From Halocaridina rubra (lineage: Eukaryota; Arthropoda; Malacostraca; Decapoda; Atyidae), in the NCBI GenBank assembly GCA_037179515.1, contig JAXCGZ010017034.1, positions 62,001 to 126,000 of the forward strand: 64,000 bases of DNA, written 5' to 3'. Position 1 is the first letter of the stretch, and each line of letters starts with the position of its first letter. Under the pieces are notes generated by a model. That model worked only from the letters and a program-made list of their open reading frames with translations, made no database searches and was not told the origin of the DNA. Positions 37,843-50,600 of this stretch are shown here, piece after piece. The position numbers were made by a program, and so were the translations under genes.

Positions 37843-38433
37843 CTTCTTCGTCTACATCTTTTCCCACTTCTATGTGGGGTCGATGTTCTGGCCAGTTTTC
37901 TCCATTTGTTTCTGTCCCATACCTCATCACCCAACAAACCTTTAGACCTCAGGTCGTCATTTATTCAATCCTTTGGTCTCCCTCTCCTTCTTCTACCCTG
38001 TATATCCATTTCCATCACCCTCCTCCCAACATACTGTTCATCCCTCCTAACGACATGACCATACCATCTTAGTCTACTTTCTTGTATCTTATCTGATATT
38101 TCTCTAACTTTTGAGGTACCTCTAATTACCTCGTTTCTGATCTTATCACTTCTTGTCACCCCACTAATCCATCTCAACATCCTCATCTCTGCCACATCCA
38201 GTTTTTTCTCTTGTCTTCTTTATTGCCCATGTCTGCTCCATACATCATCGCAGGTCTCACAACTGTCTTGTGCACTTTACCCCTCAAATTAATCCCTATT
38301 CTCCTGTCGCACAGCACCCCAGACACTTTCTTCCAGTTCTTCCATCCCGCTTGTATTCTGTGGGTTATTTCTGACTCTAGGTCACTATCCTCTGCTACTG
38401 TTGATCCCAAATACTTGAACTTTTCAACTCTTT
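37843..38433 (-). mobile_element. RTE2 copy, 5'-truncated, with intact target-site duplication
   Basis: 591 bp matching the 3' end of RTE2 at 29739-30360: RNEVIRGTSKVREI, RLRWYGHVVRRDEQYVG, IQGRRRRGRPK. The flanks TCTACAGTCCAGTGCACT at 37825-37842 and 38434-38451 are identical over 18 bp. The 3' tail is GAAGAAG, as in RTE2. A clean insertion in the helicase intron, frame-damaged at about 38190 only. Confidence 0.92.
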
Positions 38434-38451
38434 TCTACAGTCCAGTGCACT

Positions 38452-38960
38452 AACAATTATTTTTCTTATTGAAAGTGGGGTAACTTTGGTATCTCATCCA
38501 CTTTGCGATAAGAAAATAGATATCTTTTCTAGTGTTCCCTGAAAAATATTTGTGTGGTGGAAATAATAATGTATCAGCCCTGAACGAGAGAAAAAAACTA
38601 ATGTATAATGAATGATGTATTCTAGACTAATATATAACATTGTACATGTATTCTGTATGCAACTTCTAAGACATTATATGTTTACAGAATTCTTCAGATT
38701 GAAGCCATAATATATACAGTATGTCACAACAGTAAATGATTTTTAAAAGCAAATATGACGGATAAGATGAATGAATAGAAGAAAAATTTAACCGGTACAG
38801 AGTGGAGGCGAGCAAAATCTTCTAAATTAGAGCATAATAGGTCTCGCAAAACTCATCCGGTATGTTCATAGGCAAGTAAGAGTGTATTATGTGTAGATAT
38901 TAAGGAATTAGTTTGTTTAATAATATACAGTGATTGCAGTCATTTGCACTTTAATTGTAG
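38452..38960. other. Helicase intron end, no repeat seen
   Basis: AT-rich single-copy-looking sequence ending in the splice acceptor TTGCACTTTAATTGTAG. Confidence 0.6.
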
Positions 38961-39129
38961 ACTTGTGTCGAGTGATGCAATGGCTCGTGGTATTGATATT
39001 AAGGGCATTCAGCAAGTCGTGTCGTACGATGTGCCTTCTTTGCAAACTTACGTTCATCGTTGTGGTAGGACAGGAAGAGCTGGCAAAGTGGGATATTCTC
39101 TATGTATGGTGGAAGCCACTGATGATTCG
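38961..39129 (+). CDS. DDX51: DDX51-like helicase, motifs V and VI exon
   Basis: Acceptor CACTTTAATTGTAG, donor TCG|GTGAGC, ends in phase 0. It completes a Val codon with the preceding exon. It encodes [20 protein letters not shown] (motif V, ARGID) and [18 protein letters not shown] (motif VI; HRxGRTGR with Cys at the variable position). All core catalytic motifs visible in the window are intact, so the gene looks functional in spite of the TE-filled intron. Confidence 0.93.
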
Positions 39130-39418
39130 GTGAGCTGTTATATTAATCCGTTTACAGTAAATTTTCAATACAGAGTACTGATAGATATTATACTTAAGTG
39201 ATTTATGAATTTTATAAGACAGTAGAGTAAGAATCATTGATCTATGTGTAAAGCTAGTATCCAGCTGTCTTGTCTTTACTTTTACCCCTCTAGAGAAATA
39301 AAAGCTTGTAAATGCAATAAAGTAAAATTCAGTAGAGTAAATGTTCTGTAAGAATCACAACTTTCTTCCAGCTTTGATTCATTTATTTCAGCCATCATTA
39401 TAATCTCACCATTTTCAG

Positions 39419-39676
39419 AAGAGGGACTTCAAACCCATTCGAAGGACTTGTAAGGACCAATTGAATCAAATTCACGTTAGCGAACAGGATCTATTAGGAT
39501 ATGCGGATAAGTATCAAGCAGCTTTGGATATCCTCAAGGAAACCATTCAGGAGGAAAAAATAAAGAGTAGAATGACAAAAGGGTTAAAAGGACCAAAAGG
39601 AAACAAACTAAAAATGACACCCAGTAATAGATACCAGTCGTTGGCTGCAATAACCCCAGTCACTTCAGTTGCCTAA
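39419..39676 (+). CDS. DDX51: DDX51-like helicase, last coding exon
   Basis: Acceptor CACCATTTTCAG, phase 0 start KRDFKPIRR. It encodes YADKYQAALDILKETIQEEK, matching the DDX51 C-terminal YEEALSQLEESVKEER helix. A basic tail (KGLKGPKGNKLK) follows, ending in TAA at 39674. The tail is longer than in human DDX51. Confidence 0.92.
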   Translation, partial: KRDFKPIRRTCKDQLNQIHVSEQDLLGYADKYQAALDILKETIQEEKIKSRMTKGLKGPKGNKLKMTPSNRYQSLAAITPVTSVA

Positions 39677-41390
<1,714 letters not shown>

Positions 41391-41941
41391 TACTTTTGAT
41401 GTGAGTTATGCTGATATGGATTAACTACCATCTGCCTGACAAGCCTGAGTGAGGAACTATATTCATAATAATGTGACACCACAAGATATTTTAGTGTGTA
41501 TGCTATAAATCTAAAACTGCAGATAAATCATATACATACTTTAATTTCAGACTTATTCTATAATAATACAAAAATCTATCTGTCTACCTTGCCTGTTTCC
41601 CCCTTAAATTGGGGGGTAGCCGACATCAAGAAAAGAAAACAATAAGGGGATTACTTTGCTCTATTGGCAATGACGAGGGAACTAGCAACCGTTCAGATGG
41701 CACTGCTGGAGTGCCACAGCCCATCCTCCCGGCTCTTCCACAACCTGTGTTGCTTCACAACTGCCACCTCCTCCTACTGCCCCTACCACAGGGCTACCTC
41801 TGTAAGATGCAGCCCCGTGGTAAGAGCAGATGCCCATCAGAGCTGCGTCACAATCGCTCTCCACTCATTCCTATTTCTAGCACGCTCGCTTGCTTCCCTC
41901 ACATCCATCCTCTTATCATTCAGGGCTCTCCTTACTCCTTA

Positions 41942-42150
41942 CTAGCCTGCTGGCTAGTACAGTGGTAACGTGCTGGCTTCGCATTCACGAGGTCGAAAGA
42001 TCGGTTCCCGTCCAAGACCGAGAGTTTAAGCTGTTTACTGGCAGGAACTGCTGTGGTTGGACACCACAGTGGGGGGTTGGGGCTTGCCCTGGCTGACGAA
42101 TACCCATTGTATTGAAATGGAAATAAAGTTTGTTTTGTTTGTTTTATCTA
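41942..42150 (+). mobile_element. SINE1, tRNA-derived SINE
   Basis: The tRNA-like head starts GCCTGCTGGCTAGTACAGTGG, with the B-box area GATCGGTTCCCGTCC 50 bp on. The body is ACCACAGTGGGGGGTTGGGG and the tail GAAATAAAG followed by (TTTG)n. It is inserted in the C-terminal coding part of LINE-A copy 2: the interrupted LINE sequence is intact in copy 1 at 15205-15260. Confidence 0.88.
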
Positions 42151-43128
42151 TCCATCCAAACCTAGGCCTCCCTCTAGCATTTCTCCCATCAACTCTCGCA
42201 TTCATCACCTTTTTCAGCAGTCTTTCATCATCCATCCTTTCCACATGGCCAAACCATCTCAGAACATTCATATCTACTCTGGCTGCAATATCTCTCCTCA
42301 CACCCGTTCTTGCTCTCACCACTTCATTCCTAACCCTATCCAGTCGAGATACACCAATCATACTCCTCAGGCATTTCATCTCAAACACATTTAGTTTCCG
42401 TCTCTCACTTACTTTCATACCCCATAACTCTGATCCATACATCACAGTTGGCACAACCACTTTCTCATACAAAACTTTCTTAACATTCATTTCCAACCCT
42501 CTATTCTTCATCACTCCTTTCAATGCACCCAACACGTTACATCCTTCATTCACTGTGACAAACATCTGCTTCCACTCCACCATTTGCAGCTACAACCGAG
42601 CCTAAATACTTAAACTGATTAACTTCCTCAAGTGTCTCTCCATTCAACATAACATGCAATCCAGCACCATCCTCATTTCTTGTACACCTCATAACCTTAC
42701 TCTTTCCCACATTCACTTGCAACTTCCTTCTCTCACACGCCATTCCAAATTCTGACACTAACTGACACAGCTTTTCCTCTGAATCTGCCACCACCACAGT
42801 ATCATCTGCAAACAGCAACTGATTCAGCTCCCACTCGTTATCATCCCCATCTACCATTTTCAAACCTCGACCACGCACTCGCTCATTCACCTCTCTTACG
42901 ATTCCATCAATATACAAATTGAACAGCCATGGTGACATCACACATCCCTGTCTCAGTCCCACACTCGCTGGAAACCACCCACTCACTTCATTCCCTACCC
43001 TAACACAAGCTCTACTGCCCTCATACAAACACTTCACTGCATGCAACAATGTACCATTAATTCCATATAATCTCAAAACATGCCACATAGCCTCTCTATC
43101 AACTCTATCGTACGCTTTCTCCAGATCC

Positions 43129-44171
43129 TCTTCTTCTTCTTCCTCTATTTGCGTTCCCATTTTCATATGGGGTCACATCTCTTCACTAGTCGTCTCCACT
43201 GGTTCCGGTCCATCACTTGCTCCTCCTCCAGCTGTCTCTCTCTGAGATCCTCCTTCAGTCGGTCCTTCCACCGTAGTTTAGGTCTTCCTCGTCTACGTCT
43301 GCCCTCCACGTCCATCTCCATCACTCTCACACCCACGTAGTCTTCTTCTCTCCTCTTCACATGACCGAACCACTGTAATCTCCTCTCCTGCGCTTTCGCC
43401 GACGCCTCCACCACCTTCACTGTTCCTCTGATCCGGTCATTTCGTATCCTGTCCTCCCTCTTCACCCCACACATCCACCTCAGCATTCTCATTTCTGCGA
43501 CATCTATCTTCCTTTCATGAACCTTTTTCACCGGCCACGTCTCCGCTCCGTACAGCAACGCTGGTCTCACAACTGACTTGTACACTTTTCCTTTCACTCT
43601 AGCACTGATTTTCTTGTCACATAGCACCCCTGATGTTCTCTTCCAGCTGTTCCACGCTACCTGGATCCTATGATCAATCTCTCTCTCTAGGTCTCCATCC
43701 TTCGTTACGTAGGAGCCGAGGTATTTGAAGGCATCCGCCTTTGGGAGCTTGTGGTCTTGCATGAACAGGTCGCCTCCTTGTGTCACATTGCACTCCAGGT
43801 ACTCCGTTTTCTGTCTGCTCACCTTCAGTCCGTAATCCTCCAGCAAACCCCTCCATAGCTCCAACCTCTCTTGCAATTCTTCACGGCTCTCGGAGACCAA
43901 AACAATATCGTCTGCAAAGAGCATGCTCCATGGTGCCTCCTTTGTCACTTCCTCCACCATCACATCCATGAGAAGGTTAAATAGATAGGGGCTAAGAGCT
44001 GATCCCTGATGGAGTCCAACTTTCACCTGAAAAGGCTCTGTAGTGCCAACTGTACTTCTTACTCTTGTTGTGGCTTCCCTGTATATGTCCTGAACTATCT
44101 TGACATACTTCTCCTTCACTCCCTTCGACCTCATACTCCTCCACACCTCGCTTCTCTGGACCCGATCATAA
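43129..44171 (-). pseudogene. RTE3: 5'-truncated RTE-type LINE inside LINE-A
   Basis: The open frame of 346 codons (44203-43166) contains DLEKAYDRVQRSEVWRSM (motif A), GLHQGSALSPYLFNLLMDVM, MLFADDIVLVSESREEL (motif C), the AFKYLGSYVTKDGDLE thumb region, RPALLYGAETWPVKK, RLQWFGHVKRREEDYVGVRV and GRRRRGRPKLRW. It is in frame to its natural end CDPI-stop. The first codons come from LINE-A and the join falls within DLEKAYDRV. The 3' tail is (GAA)n. It is about 40% identical to RTE2 by eye, a different family. One of the best-preserved RTs of the window, though it lacks the endonuclease. Confidence 0.88.
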
Positions 44172-44966
44172 GCTTTTTCCAGATCCAAGAATGCAAAATA
44201 CACATCCTTACCCTAAATATTTCTCACATAACTGCCTAACTATAAAAATCTGATCTATACAACCTCTACCTCTCCTAAAACCACTCTGCACTTCCGCGAT
44301 CACATATTCTGTCTTATCCCTAATCCTATTAACCAGTATCCTACCATACACTTTTCCTACCACACTCAACAAACTTATACCCCTAAAATTACTGCATTCA
44401 TACACATCTCCCTTACCTTTGTATAGGGGCACTATAAAGGCAGTCAACAGGAAAATGAATGGATAAGTTGTGTTTTAGGTCAGGTTAGAACGAAGACTAT
44501 GATTGAATATTCCAGTCAAGCGCTGATTACCGTTTAAATTTAGTTCCAAAAAAGATCAAATTAGGTGATTTGCATGTTGTACAGATAATGTGTAAAAAAC
44601 ATTTACAGAAGCTCCCCTACTTACAAACAACCGAACTACGAACATTCTCAGTTACGAACAAAAACCTACTTATTATCTACACATGTATATGTATGTACAG
44701 TCTCTTCTTTTTTACGCGAGGATAGGTTCTCAGAAGGCTCGTGTAATTCAAATTTCGCATAATATAAATTGTATATTTCCATAAGGAGTACTGTTAATAG
44801 GTATGGTTACGTTCCACAAGTGCGTATAAACACACTACTTTATACCAAAGACATAAGCTAGTAAAACACATTTTACAGTTACATAAGCAAGCTTAAATAT
44901 GCATAAGTAAACTAAAAATAAACAAATATTAAAGATATACATATAAACAAAAAAAAAACAAATAAA

Positions 44967-47000
44967 CTAACTATACACGGTGGATAACAGGCATACTGGG
45001 ACGTGTGTGGTGCAGTGAGCAGTTGACCTAAGCGGCAGGAGAGGGAGGAGAAGAGAAGGGGGAGAGCTGACCCGTGGTTGTGGATGGGGTTCAAATTTCT
45101 CAGATGTGCTGGGTGGAGGGTCATCAGAATTACTTGTTTTGGATGAGAAGTTGGCATGAAGAGTTGCCTGCTGTGCAACCCTCCTCTTTTCTTGCAAAAG
45201 TTCATTGTAGCAGGCAACATCTTGCATGACCCTTCGGTAAGTCAAACCTACACTCTACATTAGGATGTTTTCTATCTAAAATATCCAAGGCATTCTCCAG
45301 ATGGTTAAAAATTTCAGTCAAGTCCGAAACAGTGAGTGTTATCATGGGGCTCCCATGAAGTGCGGCTGCTACCTCCATTTCCTCCTCCTCCTCATGTCGC
45401 TGAGCTTCCATTTCGTCCAAAGCCTTGGGAGTCAATTCCTCTATGTGGGAAGCAAGCAGGGCATCCACATCCTCCCCAGCAACATTGTGCGAGCTGAACA
45501 CACTTAAGCTTCATCTCTGAAAGCCTTTCAGTGAGATCAAAACCCTTGAATGAATATGTTGGGTCCGGGCAAAGCTCCTTCCGTGCCTCATTCATACATT
45601 ACTGTGTAACTTCAGCCCAAGAATCCTTCACATTTTTCTTCACTTTTACACATGATTGATCAGAAGCATCAGCAGATTTTTCAAGCACGGCCATGCGGAT
45701 GTCAGTCTTCTTGCTGAGGTCTTTGAAGGAATTCCTAAGGTAATGAGATTTAAGCATTTGCATCACCCCCTGGTCCATTGGTTGTAGTAGTGAAGTTGTA
45801 TTTGGCGGCAGAGACACAACTTTTATATTCGGGTTCAAATCCGTAATTAATGTAGGATGGGCTGGTGCATTATCCAAAATGAGAACAATTTTGAAAGGTA
45901 TATCCTGATTCTTGTGATAAACTTCTAATTCTTTCGAGAGATGGGTCAAGAAATAATCTTTAAAAATACTCCCAATCATCCATCCCTTCTTATTTGAATA
46001 CCTGTGCACCAGAAGTAACTGTTTATAATAGCCCTTCAGTGCACAAGGGTTTTCTGAGTGATAAATCATTAGAGGCTTAATCTTCAGGTCAACCACAGCG
46101 TTGGCACCCAGCATCAGTGTACAGCAATCTTTTGCTGCCTTGTAGCCTAAAGCACGTTTTTGATTCAATGGAGATATAATTCTTTCTGGCTTTCTTTTCC
46201 AGCATAAAGCACTTTTGTCCATATTAATGATCTGCTTAGCCGTGTTCCCCTTCCTCTATGATACCCTTCAGTTCACTAGGATGTTGCTTTGCCACTTCAA
46301 AATCAGCTGATTCGCTCTGCTGGCTAGTTCAGTGGTAATGCGCTGGCTTCGCATTCGTGAGGTCGAAAGATCGGTTCCCGTCCAAGACCGAGAGTTTAAG
46401 CTGTTTACCGGCAGGAACTGCTGTGGTTGGGCACCACAGTGGGGGGTTGGGGCTTGCCCCGGCTGACGAATACCCATTGTATTGTAATGGAAATAAAGGA
46501 TTATTATTATTATTATTATTATTGTGTTTATCAGTTGTGATATCCAAACCTATGTTGAAAAGTCGTAAACCAGCCAGGGCTAGCTGCAAAGGGTTTCACT
46601 TCGCCTTCTATATGCGACTTCAAATGTTCATAAATCTCACTCGCTTTTCCTTCACAACACTGTTAGGCATGTTTGTTCCTTATGGTCATCCACATATATA
46701 ACAACTTTTCCATTCTTTCCATAATATTTGATCTCGCATACAAGATTTCACCGAACTTAAAAGAACACCAGCGTTTGCACTTTTCTTTATTTTTTCCGCA
46801 TTCTCGCATATGGTACGCAACGTGCTTCTACTGAGTTACATCGACTGTTTTATAGCTACTGTACTCTCACCACGGTCATAACGGGCCACTACTTGCAGTT
46901 TTTTCTCAAGGTTTATAGACTTACTCACTCTTTTGGGAGCAAGAGCATTTCCACAATCTTTTGCTGGTCCAGCAAACAAAAAATTTACCACAACAATAGT
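44967..47000 (-). pseudogene. H-family Tigger-type transposase pseudogene
   Basis: From 47000 down. N-terminus: ALAPKRVSKSINLEKKLQVV (HTH-psq), then a TAA at about 46837 before LSRSTLRTICENAEK. CENP-B-type half: KPFAASPGWFTTFQHRFGYH. SINE1 interrupts; the frame resumes in ESADFEVAKQHPSELKGIIE. DDE: NMDKSALCWKR, where the usual DET is DKS; first Asp present. Then KAAKDCCTLMLGANA, LILDNAPAHPTLITDL (second Asp) and LLQPMDQGVM (third Asp; 32 residues between the last two). Acidic C-terminal region GEDVDALLASHIEELTP, then helix ACYNELLQEKRRVAQQA. The frame is broken by stops near 45600, 45500 and 45240. Not functional. Confidence 0.85.
46315..46525 (+). mobile_element. SINE1, tRNA-derived SINE, with (ATT)n tail
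   Basis: Same family as 41942: TGCTGGCTAGTTCAGTGG (A box), AGATCGGTTCCCGTCC, GGGGGGTTGGGGCTTGCCCC, GAAATAAAGG then (ATT)8. About 95% identical to the 41942 copy in the tRNA-related part. It splits the H-b transposase gene. Confidence 0.88.
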
Positions 47001-47297
47001 TAGAACAAGTGCTATATCCACATAGTATGCTGTGTGAAGCAAGACTGACACACAAGCGCACATTGGCGGGAAAGTAGAAACAAGGTGCTTAGTCTCTAAA
47101 CTGAACTACGTTATTTTGCATGCATTATTCTTGTAATTTGAATTATATTATTATTATTGAGTACATGCCTTATTCTAATTTCATGTAATCTAAACACACA
47201 TAAAAAAAGACTGTATTACTGTACTGCACTGTCTTATTACATTATTATTACTGTATTAAAATTCATTAATACTGCATACTTTGTTTTATATAGTAAA

Positions 47298-47819
47298 GAG
47301 GCATAAGAGATGATTGTAATTATTACACAAGGTTCCAGGACCCATTGTTCCAGATATCCCCGTTGAAGAGGGATAGAGAGATTCTTCCAAAGACGAAGAC
47401 GAGGAAGTTCCACTTCCAGAAGTCCAAACATCTTTTCCTAGAAAAGTATTTTCTGCAAAGATTGTTCTGTACTTGCATTTTCCAAGGTTTGATAAAGATT
47501 ATATGAAAGTGAAAAAATCACTGGATATTTCATATTTTGGTGAAGCATCAGTGTGGCACACCAAATACAAAGGTCTTTGTTGAAGAAAATTTTCTGGAAA
47601 AGTGTCCAGCTCGTATTCCAAGGCAAAAGGTACTTCATTGTTGAAGACAATTCTGGAGAAGAGCTAGTAACTCTTTGGGAGAAGAATATATCTATCACTT
47701 TCTTCAACAGGGATATCTGAAATAAAGGGTCCTGGAACCTTGTGTAATAATTGCAGTCCTCTCTAGAGCTGATCCAATACATATACAGTACTATACATAC
47801 AAAATATCATGTTATGAGC
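47298..47819. mobile_element. Unclassified element with ~47-bp inverted repeats
   Basis: The left TAATTATTACACAAGGTTCC, continuing to CAGATATCCCC near 47364, is repeated inverted at the right (GGGATATCTGAAATAAAGGG to GTAATAATTGC, about 47706-47755). Flanking C sequence of about 40 bp (ATTAAAATTCATTAATACTG to TTTTATATAGTA) is present on both sides (47251-47297 and 47820-47866), with several differences. The + strand encodes an acidic 65-codon frame, with VPLPEVQTSFPRKVF and FPRFDKDYMKVKKSLDISYF, from 47377. I do not recognise it. Confidence 0.5.
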
Positions 47820-48065
47820 ATATTAAAATTCATTAATACTGTATTCTTTATGTTTTATATAGTAGTTAAGTGTCTTTGCCTAAGTACTATACAGTACTGC
47901 ATATGTATGTACTGTATAATACTTTTTTTTTTTACTTAAACACAACTTATAAACAATATTACTTAAAATATACTTCCGGTACCTAACTCGTTTGTAAGTT
48001 GAGGTAGTGTCTGTATACTGTACAGTGTACATATACTATACTGCCTAGATACCTAAAATACTGTA

Positions 48066-48664
48066 CAGACACTTCCCAACTTACGAACAAGTTATGTTTC
48101 AGAAGTGAATTGTTCATAAGTTATGTTTATGCATAAAAAGTACTGCAAAGTACATACATATACAGTACTATACATTATTTATGTTAAAGACACTTAACTA
48201 CTAAATAAAACATAAAGTATACAGTATTAATGAATTTTAATGCAATAATACAGTACAGTAAAGCACACATTAATACTTGGGTAGATAATGTGTAGGTTGG
48301 CTCATGGCTTAGCCACCTGTTGCGATACTACAGCTGAAGGTTTTTTGAAGTTAAATAGGTCTGTCCAGGACAGTTCGATGTAAAGTCTTCCTTCAGTTAC
48401 GGTTCTTTTTCTATGCCTACAGCTACACTGAACATTTTTGGATATTCATTACACATCTTTTATTATCCCTTCACATCTGACAAGTCATTACACTCTCCAT
48501 CTCTGTTTCTCTTTACTTTGTGCATTCTTAGTGCCCAGGCCCGATGAGGACTCTTTTATTTTATTATATTTTGGCCCATCCTGGTGTCACAGTCATAAAA
48601 AAAAAGTTATTTGTTCGTATCTGTGAATGTTCGTAACTCACGTTCGTAAGTAGGGGAGCTTCTG
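48066..48664 (-). mobile_element. C-family MITE, interrupted by an F repeat
   Basis: Ends CAGACACTTCCCAACTTACG (48066) and CGTAAGTAGGGGAGCTTCTG (to 48664), TA at both sides. F repeat at about 48290-48605. Confidence 0.8.
48290..48605 (+). mobile_element. F repeat (SINE-like), most complete copy
   Basis: Starts TAGGTTGGCTCATGGCTTAG; then CTGTTGCGATACTACAGCTG, TGTCCAGGACAGTTCGATG, CATCTGACAAGTCATTACAC, GCCCAGGCCCGATGAGGAC, GGTGTCACAGTCATA and a poly-A. No Pol III boxes that I can call with confidence. Copies at 13730 (-), 15849, 23365, 55725 and partial ends at 63030 and 63325. Confidence 0.65.
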
Positions 48665-48727
48665 TACTGTAGACCAAGAACAATAATACCGTAAATAATA
48701 ATCTACACTGCATATCTATGCATTGGT

Positions 48728-49190
48728 AGGGGACCGTGGTGGCTGATTGTTCAGAGTGCTCAACTCGAGAGTTGACAGATCTTTGATCGAGCCCACTGTG
48801 GGGCGATAGGAAGGGAATCAAGCATTAATTCCTTGGCCACACTGTCTGTGTCCATCTCCGTACTGGGGACTAATAGTTACACATAAAATGAGGATATCTC
48901 TACACAGAGGCAGCAATCCCCTTAAGTAAGGGTAGTGGCCGAGTTAAAAAACACCTTGTATGCCTTACTCTACGCAGGAAGAAAGCATGAAACAAGGGAT
49001 TCCTAGCTTCCTCGCTTGACACTTGGGAATACAGAGGTGGTATTCTTATCCCCAGCCCCAGGGTAAAGGAAGAAAAAAAAAAGCAACTACGAGAGAACGA
49101 GCTACGGGAGACAGAGGAGACTCATCCCCTCACTTAGATCCAACCAACAATATTATTATTATTATTATTATAACAATATTAATAATAATG
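48728..49190 (+). mobile_element. SINE2, tRNA-derived SINE
   Basis: The head GGGGACCGTGGTGGCTGATT, then GTTCAGAGTGCTC, resembles a class II (Ser/Leu-like) tRNA A-box region. TTTGATCGAGCCC fits the B box. The body has AGGAAGGGAATCAAGC and GTACTGGGGACTAATAGTT. It ends with (ATT)n at about 49145-49190. Diverged copies at 49530 and, reversed, 59725. Confidence 0.7.
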
Positions 49191-49529
49191 ATGATGATTC
49201 CAAAGTTTACCTCCTACCTTCGGGAATTTACAAGAGAAATGGAGAAGAGGATTTCACTGCTCAGAAGTACAGGGAAACTACTTCCTCTTTCAACTCTAAA
49301 ATTTTTACTACTCAGCAAACCCAGCAGTGACCAAATCTCTTCAATATGGACTTGAGGTTACTCAATAGAAAATAGTCAAGCATTCAAAGCCTTCCAATAA
49401 TAAACTTTGTGCTTGTATTTTGATGTTCTAAATAATAATAATAAAAATAATAATGCATTAAGCAGTGCATGTTTGCATGTCATTTTATTCAAGGATGGAA
49501 AAAGGAGTTTACCAATGTAGTAATGGATT

Positions 49530-49690
49530 GGGGACCACTGTAGTATAACAAGTAGGGCACTTGACTTTGGAGGTAATGGATCTGCCTTGGAGCCAACAGC
49601 AGGGTGACAGGAAGGAAACCAAGCCTCAAATTCCAACTCCCATTTGTGTCCAACTCCAATAGGGGACTAAAAGTGACAACACAATAAATT
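49530..49690 (+). mobile_element. SINE2, diverged copy
   Basis: TTGGGGACCACTGTAGTATA, GGGTGACAGGAAGGAAACC and AATAGGGGACTAAAAGTGAC parallel SINE2 at 48728-48880 with many changes. Confidence 0.6.
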
Positions 49691-49705
49691 AAATGTAGTT
49701 ATGGA

Positions 49706-50036
49706 TTGGAGATTTAAATTTTTTTCCCTTACAGGACTTTTTTTTTTTTTTTAAGTTTTTTGATATCTTAAGTCAATTGTTTTTACTCTTTAATACACAA
49801 AGAAACAACATTAGAAGTCAGAAGTGTGTGAATAACAAGCACTCGATGTAAAGTAAATATATGATAAATATTGGAGATTTAAATTTTTTTCCCTTACAGG
49901 ACGTCTTTTTTTTTTAAGTTTTTTGATATCTTAAGTCAATTGTCTTTACTCTTTAATACACAAAGAAACAACATTAGAAGTCAGAAGTGTGTGAATAACA
50001 AGCACTCGATGTAAAGTAAATATATGATAAATATTT
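49706..50036. repeat. 165-bp tandem duplication
   Basis: TTGGAGATTTAAATTTTTTT at 49706 recurs at 49871. The two 165-bp copies, through AGCACTCGATGTAAAGTAAA, differ by about one substitution and the length of a T run. Recent; no gene in it. Confidence 0.92.
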
Positions 50037-50204
50037 CAGGTACGTATAAATTATAGGATTAATATGAGTTACTTTAAAATTCTGGGTATGTAAAACCTCG
50101 ATTATACAGGATAATAATATTACAAGACAAGCAAATTTTTTGACAGATTCTAAAATCACAAACATGAACATACAAGCATAAAAGGTAAAGTTTTGTAAAT
50201 ACTG

Positions 50205-50600
50205 TACACTTGATCCTCGACTTAACGGACTAATAAGGGGGAACCTCGGTCCGTCAAATCCGATTATCCGTTGTTCCTGGCAGGAGGGTCTCTAATGGCA
50301 ACAATTACATTAAGAAAAGAAGAGGAATAATACTTTTAATCAAGTATAACATCCAATGTGATACTGTAAAATACCTGTACACTATAAATATAATAAATTT
50401 AGCATTTTAATTTGTGAGGGAAAAAGAAAGCGAGAAAAGTTCTTTATGCTCCGTCAGTTTAGTGTCTCATAACAACAACAACAATAATAATTATAATACA
50501 TATGACAGAGAGAGAAAGATGAAAGGCTGTATGTGATACTGTCAGTTTAGTGTCTCACAACAACAATAATAATAATAATAATAATACTTCTGAAAGAGGA
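50205..50600. mobile_element. G-like MITE remnant
   Basis: CTTGATCCTCGACTTAACGG with GGGGGAACCTCGGTCCG is a TIR-like end of G type. The stretch 50345-50430 matches the G segment at 26553-26634. Short (AAT)/(AAC) runs follow. The far end was not located. Confidence 0.5.

Larger units (their letters stand above)
41583..44436 (-). pseudogene. LINE-A copy 2, split by SINE1 and RTE3
   Basis: Read from 44436 down: IVPLYKGKGDVYECSNFRGI; EVQSGFRRGRGCIDQIFIVR; then RTE3 intervenes (44171-43129). It resumes at 43128: DLEKAYDRVDREAMWHVLRL; GLRQGCVMSPWLFNLYIDG; LLFADDTVVVADSEEK (motif C intact); FKYLGSVVAANGGVEADVCH; YGSELWGMKVSERRKLN; RWFGHVERMDDERLL; GRNARGRPRFGW. SINE1 then interrupts the last coding part, and the 3' tail runs to 41583. 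5'-truncated: no endonuclease. Less damaged than copy 1 in the RT domain. Confidence 0.85.
44698..47213 (-). mobile_element. H-b: full-length H-family Tigger-like transposon
   Basis: 2516 bp. TIRs CAGTCTCTTCTTTTTTACGC (44698) and ACACATAAAAAAAGACTG (to 47213); TA at 44696-44697 and 47214-47215. The flanks join to the C-family sequence ATGTATTACTGTACTG, so the boundaries are secure. It encodes a broken transposase on the - strand and contains a SINE1. Confidence 0.88.
44605..48013 (+). mobile_element. C-family MITE expanded by H-b and an inverted-repeat element
   Basis: Ends are CAGAAGCTCCCCTACTTAC (44605, after TA) and AGTTGAGGTAGTGTCTG (to 48013, before TA). C-derived parts are 44605-44697, 47214-47297 and 47820-48013. 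Between them lie H-b and an element with long TIRs. Confidence 0.75.

Noticed and set aside
41942..42020. Possible functional tRNA gene at the SINE1 heads
   Set aside because: No acceptor-stem pairing, and the same head continues into a fixed SINE body at three places; it is a SINE promoter region.
42057..42605. Open frames of 170-180 codons antisense to LINE-A (also 14816-15337 and 42919-43245)
   Set aside because: Mirror frames of the RT coding strand. The RT motifs are on the other strand and the antisense products have no recognisable domain.
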